DNA of 64,000 bases from Thermohalobaculum sediminis (lineage in GTDB: Bacteria; Pseudomonadota; Alphaproteobacteria; Rhodobacterales; Rhodobacteraceae), in the NCBI RefSeq assembly GCF_023487995.1, contig NZ_JAMFKN010000006.1, forward strand, positions 62,001 to 126,000. Reading direction: 5' to 3'. The first letter of the stretch is position 1. The number at the start of each line of letters is the position of its first letter. The translations under genes and the position numbers were made by a program. The notes under the pieces are model-generated. The model was not told the DNA's origin, searched no databases, and was given only the letters and a program-made list of their open reading frames with translations. Of the stretch, positions 58,486-64,000 are shown piece after piece.

Positions 58486-59831
58486 ACTTCGCCGAGCAGT
58501 TGGCCGCGTTCCGTGCCGAGTTTCCGCAGATCGAGGTTGCCGAGGTCTATGTGACCGACCTCAACGGCATCCCCCGGGGCAAGCTGGTGCCCATCGACAT
58601 GCTCGAGAAGCTGGGCGAGGGCGGCATGAGGCTGCCGATCTCGACGCTGGGGCTCGATATCTTCGGGGCGGACGTGCCCAAGAACGCCATCGCGCTGGAG
58701 GTGGGCGACCCCGATGGCATCCTGCGCCCGCTGCCCGAGACGCTGGCGCCGATGCTGTGGGCCAAGCGCCCGACCGCGCAGATGCAGTGCATGATGCTGA
58801 ACGAGACGGGTTCGGCGGTTTGCGACTACGACCCCCGCGGCGTGCTCGCGCGCGTGGTCGAGAAGGCGACCGCGATGCGGCTCACGCCGGTCATGGCGCT
58901 GGAGCTCGAATTCTACCTGATCGACCCCGAGCATCCGCTGCCGCCCAGAAACCCGGTGGCGGGCGGGCGGCTGAGCCGGGCGCAGCTCTATGATATGTCG
59001 GTGATCCGCGCCTTCGAGCCGGTGCTGTCCGAGATCACCGAGGCCGCGCAGGCCCTGGGCGCGCCGGCCGAGACGGCGATCTGCGAGTTCGGCGCGGGGC
59101 AGTTCGAGATGAACCTGCGCCATGTCGAGGACGCGCTGGAAGCCTGCGACCACATGGTGGCGCTGAAGCGCGCGATCCGGGGCGTGGCGCGGGCGCATGG
59201 CATGGATGCGAGCTTCATGCCCAAGCCCTTCGGCGAGATGGCGGGGTCGGGCCAGCACATCCACCTAAGCCTGCTGGACGAGACGGGGCGCAACATCTTC
59301 GACAGCGGCTCGAAGGTGCCGAACGAGAAGGTGTGTCAGGCGGTGGCCGGGATGCTGGACAGCATGGCTGACACGATGCTGCTCTACGCGCCGCATCACA
59401 ACAGCTACCGGCGGCTCCTGCCGGGGTCATATGCGCCGGTGGTGGCGGCCTGGGGCATCGACAACCGCGGCACGGCGGTGCGGGTGCCCGAGACCTCCGG
59501 CAAGGGAGCGCGGATCGAGCACCGCGTCTCGGGGTCGGATGCCAATGCCTACCTGATGGCGGCGGCGGTGCTGGCCGGGGCGCTGGACGGGCTCGAGCGT
59601 GGCCTCACGCCGCCCGAGCCGATCTTCGGCGAGGCGAACGAGGAGCACGCCGAGCTGCTGCCGATCTCGTGGGCCATGGCCGAGCAGGCATTCTACGCCT
59701 CGGACTTCGTCGAGAAATGGCTGGGCGCCGAGTTCCAGCGCATCTATGCCGCGATCAAGCGGCAGGAGCGCTCGACCCTGATGGGGCGCGTGTCGGACGT
59801 CGAATACGACGCCTATCTGCGCACCGTCTGA
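58482..59831 (+). CDS. puuA: Glutamine synthetase-like gamma-glutamylpolyamine synthetase
   Basis: A 449-residue member of the glutamine synthetase family. The beta-grasp domain (about 10-105) and catalytic domain are present, with LELEFYLID, CEFGAGQFEMNL and SGQHIHLSL as metal and substrate motifs, and NSYRRLLPG and RVPETSGKGARIEHR at the ATP site. PuuA/SpuI enzymes join glutamate to putrescine. Coupled by a four-base overlap to speB and near puuB, it fits that role better than ammonia assimilation. Confidence 0.9.
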   Translation: MNFAEQLAAFRAEFPQIEVAEVYVTDLNGIPRGKLVPIDMLEKLGEGGMRLPISTLGLDIFGADVPKNAIALEVGDPDGILRPLPETLAPMLWAKRPTAQMQCMMLNETGSAVCDYDPRGVLARVVEKATAMRLTPVMALELEFYLIDPEHPLPPRNPVAGGRLSRAQLYDMSVIRAFEPVLSEITEAAQALGAPAETAICEFGAGQFEMNLRHVEDALEACDHMVALKRAIRGVARAHGMDASFMPKPFGEMAGSGQHIHLSLLDETGRNIFDSGSKVPNEKVCQAVAGMLDSMADTMLLYAPHHNSYRRLLPGSYAPVVAAWGIDNRGTAVRVPETSGKGARIEHRVSGSDANAYLMAAAVLAGALDGLERGLTPPEPIFGEANEEHAELLPISWAMAEQAFYASDFVEKWLGAEFQRIYAAIKRQERSTLMGRVSDVEYDAYLRTV

Positions 59832-59834
59832 GGC

Positions 59835-60911
59835 TCAGGCGCGGAACAGGGGCAGATCGGCAAACCGGGCGCGGGCCGTGGCGAGGGCGTCGCGGTCCAT
59901 CAGGCCCGAGGTCGTGTCCACCACCGACACGACCGAGGCCGCATTGATCGCGGCTTCCAGCATCGCGTCCTCGGGGGCCAGGCCCTCGGCGAGCGCTGCG
60001 GCGAGAGTCGAGGTGTAGCTGTCGCCCGCCCCCGCCGTCCCCGCGACCTCGGCAGGGGCCGAGGCGCGCCAGAACACGCCCTCGGGCGCGGCGAGCCAGG
60101 CGCCGTCGGTGCCATCGGTCAGGCAAACCCAACGTGGCCCGACCTCGCGCACCTCGTGCAGGAAGCGCAGGAGGCCCATCTCGAAGCCGCCGAAGCTGAG
60201 GCCGCGTCGCAGGAGCGCGGGCGCATCCGGTCCGGGCACCGGGTCGGGGCCTTCCGAGCGAGCGGCGAAGGCGGGAACCAGCGCCTCGGCCTCGACGCGG
60301 TTGACCGAGAGGAGGTCCACGTCGCCGAGCGCCTTGACGAACGCCGCCGTACGCGAGGTGAGCTGGCGAATGCCGGGATTCGAGATCACCAGCGCGCCCG
60401 AACGCTTCGCTGCCGCCACGATCGCAGGGAAACAGTCGGCCGAGCCGGACGAGAGCGGGCCGACATAGACGAGATCGTGCCCCGCAAGCACGGCGTTGGG
60501 GATGTCGTCCATCGTCAGGCGCTCGTTCGCGCCGCGCTGCACGAAGATCGAGGCGTTGCGGTCGTGACTCGCGATCATCACCGAGGTGCCGGTGGGCGCG
60601 TCGGAATCCGTGATCAGGCGGTCCGCGGCCACGCCATAGCGGGCGAGGTGCTCGCGCACCGCCTCGCCGTTCAGGTCGTCGCCGACGCGCGCGAGCACTG
60701 CAACCCTCCAGCCGCGCCGGGCAAGGCTGACCGCGGTGTTGCAGGCGCCGCCGCCGACATGGTCGGAGATCGACTCGGCCGGCACCTTGCGGCCGGATTC
60801 GACCATGAGAAACGACTTGCCCTCGTTCGTCATGGTCATGCGTTCGATATTCTCGGCAGCCACGATGCAGATGATGTCGATCGTTGCCGAGCCGATGTGC
60901 AGGGATTTCAT
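59835..60911 (-). CDS. PfkB-family carbohydrate kinase
   Basis: A 358-residue ribokinase-type sugar or nucleoside kinase. The N-terminal glycine motif VGGGACNTAVSLARRGW and C-terminal catalytic motif GTAGAGDSYTSTLAAALAEG (Asp as general base; anion hole GAGD) are clear. Unusual for the family, Ser replaces the common Phe after GAGD, and the chain is longer than ribokinase (about 310). Substrate unknown. It is convergent with puuA, whose stop is three bases away. Confidence 0.88.
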   Translation of the reverse strand: MKSLHIGSATIDIICIVAAENIERMTMTNEGKSFLMVESGRKVPAESISDHVGGGACNTAVSLARRGWRVAVLARVGDDLNGEAVREHLARYGVAADRLITDSDAPTGTSVMIASHDRNASIFVQRGANERLTMDDIPNAVLAGHDLVYVGPLSSGSADCFPAIVAAAKRSGALVISNPGIRQLTSRTAAFVKALGDVDLLSVNRVEAEALVPAFAARSEGPDPVPGPDAPALLRRGLSFGGFEMGLLRFLHEVREVGPRWVCLTDGTDGAWLAAPEGVFWRASAPAEVAGTAGAGDSYTSTLAAALAEGLAPEDAMLEAAINAASVVSVVDTTSGLMDRDALATARARFADLPLFRA

Positions 60912-61036
60912 GCCGAACGTCGCACCCTTCTGCCGCGCCGGCCCGATCCTAGCGGGAAAGGCGGGGCGGCGTGAAGGGTGGACGGACACAAGCGCAGGGG
61001 CAGGGCGTCACGCCGGACGGTCGTGGGCCCCGGATG

Positions 61037-61068
61037 CCGGGCCGGGACCTGTGCGCGCCCCGGCCCGG
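61037..61068 (-). terminator. Stem-loop after wrbA
   Basis: A 10-bp perfect stem (CCGGGCCGGG at 61037-61046, complement 61059-61068) with a 12-base loop lies nine bases after the wrbA stop on the minus strand. No T-run. Confidence 0.5.
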
Positions 61069-61076
61069 ACACAGCG

Positions 61077-61673
61077 TCACTCTGCGAGCTTCGCCGCAAT
61101 CTGCGCCACCCGCGCGCCCTGCTGGCGGGCCAGCGAGAGCTCCTGCTCGATCGGCTGGCGATCCCCCTTGGGCCCCGCGATGGTCGCCGCGCCATAGGGT
61201 GAGCCGCCCTTGAGGACCGAGAGGTCCGTGAGCTCGCTCATCCCGTAATGCAGGCCGACCACGATCATGCCGTGATGCATCAGCGTCGGGATGAAGGTGA
61301 GGATCGTGGCCTCGTTGCCGCCACCGGTGCCGGTCGAGGTGAAGACCGAGGCCGGCTTGCCGACCAGCCCGCCCTTCATCCAGAGCCCGCCGGTCTGGTC
61401 GAGGAAGGTGCGCATCTGTCCGGCCATGTTGCCGAAGCGGGTTGGGGTGCCGAAGATGATCGCGTCGTAGTTCTCGAGATCCGCGACGCTCGCCACGGGG
61501 GCGTCCTGGTCGAGCTTGGCGCCTGCCTTCTCGGCCACCTCGCGCGGCATCGTCTCGGGCACGCGCTTGACGTCGACCTCGGCGCCGGCGTCGCGCGCGC
61601 CTTCGGCCACCGCCTTCGCCAGCGTCTCGATGTGGCCATACATCGAATAGTAGAGCACCAGAACCTTCGCCAT
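61077..61673 (-). CDS. wrbA: NAD(P)H:quinone oxidoreductase, WrbA type IV
   Basis: A 198-residue flavodoxin-like FMN enzyme that reduces quinones by two electrons, usually induced by oxidative stress. The FMN-phosphate loop YYSMYGHI near residue 9, [15 protein letters not shown] and the [12 protein letters not shown] segment are typical. The start at 61673 directly begins AKVLVLYYS. It lies downstream of the formate dehydrogenase gene on the same strand but a hairpin and 176 bases intervene, so separate transcription is likely. Confidence 0.95.
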   Translation of the reverse strand: MAKVLVLYYSMYGHIETLAKAVAEGARDAGAEVDVKRVPETMPREVAEKAGAKLDQDAPVASVADLENYDAIIFGTPTRFGNMAGQMRTFLDQTGGLWMKGGLVGKPASVFTSTGTGGGNEATILTFIPTLMHHGMIVVGLHYGMSELTDLSVLKGGSPYGAATIAGPKGDRQPIEQELSLARQQGARVAQIAAKLAE

Positions 61674-61801
61674 CTGTCGCCTCCGTTCGCGGGTTTCGCT
61701 TCGGGGAAGCAGGTATCGCTCGCGCGCGCGAGAACAACCGCCCTGCTTGTTATGAAACTATTGCGCTCCGGGCAATGAATGCCGGGCGGCCGGTATGCGA
61801 A

Positions 61802-61826
61802 CGGGCGGCGGATGACCCGCCGCCCG
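61802..61826 (-). terminator. Stem-loop after the formate dehydrogenase gene
   Basis: A perfect 10-bp stem (CGGGCGGCGG / CCGCCGCCCG) with a five-base loop lies 23 bases after the fdsA stop on the minus strand. Few T follow, so termination is inferred from stem strength. Confidence 0.6.
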
Positions 61827-61849
61827 CCTTGCTCGCTGGTGGCGCGGCC

Positions 61850-64000
61850 TCACTCGGCCGCGACGGTCTCCCCGCCCGCCTTGTTGACCCGGCAGGCCGA
61901 GAACTTGAACTCGGGGATCTTGCCGTAGGGGTCGAGCTGCGGGTTGGTCAGCGTGTTCGCCGCCGCCTCGACATAGGCGAAGGGCACGAAGACCATGTCC
62001 TCGGCCACGGCGCGGTCGGCGCGGGCCATGATCTCGATCGCGCCGCGGCGGGTCTCGATGCGGACCATCTCGCCCGGCTTGACCCCCAGCCTGCGCAGCG
62101 TCGCGGGGTGGAGCGAGGCATTGGCCTCGGGTTCGGCCCAGTCGAGCACGGTGGCGCGCCGGGTCATCGAGCCGGTGTGCCAGTGCTCGAGCTGCCGCCC
62201 GGTAGTCAGTATCATCGGGAACCGCTCGTCCGGCACCTCGGCGGGCGGGGTGACGCGGGCGGGGGTGAACTTGGCGCGGCCGCCGGGGCGCGGGAAGCCG
62301 TCGCCGAACACCACCGCCTGGCCGGGATCCTCGGGGCTGAGCGAGGGGTAGGTGACGGCGCCCTCCTCCTCGAGACGGCCCCACGAGATGTTGCGCAGCG
62401 ACTGCATCCCCATCTTCATCTCCTTGAAGACTTCCGAGGGGTGCTTGTAGTCCCACTTGAGCCCCAGGCGCTTGGCGAGCTCGACGACGATCCACCAGTC
62501 CTCGCGCGCCTCGCCCGGCGCGTTCAGCGCCTTGCGGCCCATCTGCACCTGCCGGTTGGTGTTGGTCACCGTCCCGGTCTTTTCCGGCCAGGCCGAGGCG
62601 GGCAGGACGACATCGGCGAAGTTTGCCGTTTCGGTCAGGAAGATGTCCTGCACCACGAGGTGGTCGAGATGGGCGAGCGCCTTGCGGGCGTGCTCGACAT
62701 CGGGGTCGGACATCGCCGGGTTCTCGCCCAGGATGTACATGCCCTTGATCTCGCCGCGATAGATCGCGTCGATGATCTCGACCACGGTCAGGCCGGGCTC
62801 GGGGTTCACCTCCATCTGCCAGATCGAGCGGAACAGCTCGCGCGCGCCCTGGTCCTTCACCGGCTGGTAGTCGGGCAGCACCATCGGGATGAGGCCCGCA
62901 TCCGACGCGCCCTGCACGTTGTTCTGGCCGCGCAGAGGGTGGAGGCCCGCCCCGGGCCGCCCGACATGGCCGCACAGCAGCGCGAGCGAGATCAGGCAGC
63001 GCGAGTTGTCGGTGCCGTGGATGTGCTGGCTGATGCCCATGCCCCAGAAAATCATCCCCGCCTTGGCCTTGGCGAAGGTGCGGGCGACATCGCGCAGCAT
63101 GTCGGCATCGATGCCGCAGATCGGCGCCATCTTCTCGGGCGCGTAGTCCTTCAGGTGGTCGCGGAGCTGGAAGAACCCTTCGGTGAAGCCCTGCACATAG
63201 TTGCGGTCGTAGAGCTTCTCCTCGACGATCACGTGCATGATGGCGTTCAGCATCGCCACATCGGTGCCGGAGCGGAACTGAAGCATGTGCGTCGCGTGAC
63301 GCTTGAGCGCCTGGGCGCGCGGGTCCATCACGATCAGCTTGCCGCCGCGCTTGGCGAACTGCTTGAAGTAGGTCGCGGCGACGGGGTGGTTCTCGGTCGG
63401 GTTGCAGCCGATCACGATCGCGCAATCGGCGTTCTCGATCTCGTTGAAGGTGGCGGTCACAGCGCCCGAGCCCACGTTCTCCATCAGCGCTGCCACCGAC
63501 GAGGCGTGGCAAAGCCGCGTGCAGTGGTCGACGTTGTTGTGCCCGAAGCCGGTGCGGATCAGCTTCTGGAACAGGTAGGCTTCCTCGTTCGAGCACTTGG
63601 CCGAGCCGAAGCCCGCGACCGACTTGCCGCCGAAGAAGCCGCGCAGCTTGGCAAGCCCCGCCGCGGCGGCGTCGAGCGCCTCGTCCCAGGTCGCCTCGCG
63701 GAAATGCGTCCAGGGGTTGGCGGGATCGACGTTGAGCCCCTTGGCGGGCGCGTCGTGCCGGCGGATCAGGGGCTTGGTCAGCCGGTGGGGGTGGCGCACA
63801 TAGTCGAAGCCGAAGCGGCCCTTGACGCAGAGCCGGTTCTCGTTCGCGGGCCCGTCGATGCCCTCGACCCAGGCGATCTTGTCGCCCTTTATCTTGAAGC
63901 TGAGCTGGCAGCCGACGCCGCAATAGGGGCAGACCGACTGGACCTCGCGGTCATAGTCCTTCGACGAGCCGCGCTGTTCCTCGTCCACCACGGTCGCGGG
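61850..64000 (-). CDS. fdsA: Formate dehydrogenase alpha subunit (molybdenum, FdsA/FdhF type), 5' end outside window
   Basis: A large partial gene: about 716 C-terminal residues are visible and the frame continues past the right edge. A 4Fe-4S ligand set (CPYCGVGC ... LCVKGRF) starts the molybdopterin domain; NVDHCTRLCHASS contains the Cys-His pair that in formate dehydrogenases is the molybdenum-ligating Cys and the adjacent catalytic His; GQNNVQGASDAG and GMGISQHIHGTDN follow. The sequence fits the alpha chain of NAD-linked FdsABG enzymes, whose N-terminal ferredoxin domains would lie to the right. No fdhD or fdsD is found on the downstream side in this window. Confidence 0.9.
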   Translation of the reverse strand, partial: PATVVDEEQRGSSKDYDREVQSVCPYCGVGCQLSFKIKGDKIAWVEGIDGPANENRLCVKGRFGFDYVRHPHRLTKPLIRRHDAPAKGLNVDPANPWTHFREATWDEALDAAAAGLAKLRGFFGGKSVAGFGSAKCSNEEAYLFQKLIRTGFGHNNVDHCTRLCHASSVAALMENVGSGAVTATFNEIENADCAIVIGCNPTENHPVAATYFKQFAKRGGKLIVMDPRAQALKRHATHMLQFRSGTDVAMLNAIMHVIVEEKLYDRNYVQGFTEGFFQLRDHLKDYAPEKMAPICGIDADMLRDVARTFAKAKAGMIFWGMGISQHIHGTDNSRCLISLALLCGHVGRPGAGLHPLRGQNNVQGASDAGLIPMVLPDYQPVKDQGARELFRSIWQMEVNPEPGLTVVEIIDAIYRGEIKGMYILGENPAMSDPDVEHARKALAHLDHLVVQDIFLTETANFADVVLPASAWPEKTGTVTNTNRQVQMGRKALNAPGEAREDWWIVVELAKRLGLKWDYKHPSEVFKEMKMGMQSLRNISWGRLEEEGAVTYPSLSPEDPGQAVVFGDGFPRPGGRAKFTPARVTPPAEVPDERFPMILTTGRQLEHWHTGSMTRRATVLDWAEPEANASLHPATLRRLGVKPGEMVRIETRRGAIEIMARADRAVAEDMVFVPFAYVEAAANTLTNPQLDPYGKIPEFKFSACRVNKAGGETVAAE

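Noticed and set aside
58482..59831. Calling the GS-like gene the assimilatory glutamine synthetase glnA
   Set aside because: It is translationally coupled to agmatinase and lies beside puuB and the polyamine regulator, which favours gamma-glutamylpolyamine synthesis.

Overview
This window is very GC-rich chromosomal DNA from an alphaproteobacterium, most likely a member of the Rhodobacteraceae/Rhodobacterales. The basis is gene content and arrangement rather than any search: a PutA without a DNA-binding ribbon-helix-helix domain beside a divergent Lrp-type regulator, divergent fabI/pdxH, a class I (archaeal-type) lysyl-tRNA synthetase, a DNA polymerase IV with an N-terminal zinc-ribbon, a DUF1127 protein, and a molybdenum formate dehydrogenase alpha subunit.

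Layout. 1-4737: the 3' part of a urease operon (ureA end, a 52-aa His-containing membrane peptide, ureB, a GFA/CENP-V-like zinc protein, ureC, ureE, ureF, ureG) with overlapping or tightly spaced genes. 4824-15122: beta-ketoadipate enol-lactonase, putR/putA, fabI, pdxH, an SDR, a GST, a DUF1127 protein with its own promoter, a quinone oxidoreductase and a coiled-coil membrane protein. 15193-21257: a CNNM/CorC-like membrane protein, a metallophosphoesterase relative lacking motif I ligands, a long Ala/Pro-rich single-pass protein, bioY and an HDAC-like deacetylase. 21264-25447: a polyamine ABC transporter split into divergent halves. 25642-27842: dodecin, two unassigned proteins and a cold-shock protein. 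28117-29422: an AT-richer scar with a REP-associated transposase remnant, a REP-type inverted repeat, an IS110-like tail and an abortive-infection gene broken by two in-frame stops. 29436-44956: ettA, an orphan Tat-exported peptide-binding protein, nadD, a PBP4-type peptidase, terB-like, lysK, a DUF1194 protein, AsmA and two membrane glycosyltransferases. 45176-46483: a second scar (site-2 protease and IS6 remnants, integrase fragment) ending at tRNA-Val(GAC). 46594-53877: an N-formylglutamate amidohydrolase, a candidate small RNA, dinB, pyrF, a lipoprotein and clpB. 54020-59831: an agmatine/putrescine catabolic divergon. 59835-64000: a PfkB kinase, wrbA and a formate dehydrogenase alpha subunit cut by the right edge.

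How the parts work together. Nitrogen acquisition is a theme: urea hydrolysis, proline oxidation, polyamine uptake, possible acetylpolyamine deacetylation, and agmatine-to-putrescine catabolism through gamma-glutamylation. The clearest regulatory circuit is the GntR-type regulator at 56794-57447: identical TTGTGATCACAA palindromes lie in both of its flanking promoter regions, one in front of the aminotransferase-puuB genes and one midway between the regulator and speB-puuA. The best candidate for something new is a roughly 78-nt small RNA on the minus strand at 47519-47597 with a sigma-70-like promoter, two upstream hairpins, a single-stranded UUCCUCCCUU anti-Shine-Dalgarno stretch and a strong intrinsic terminator.

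Limits: all family assignments come from motif recognition in the translated sequence; nothing was searched or folded computationally.
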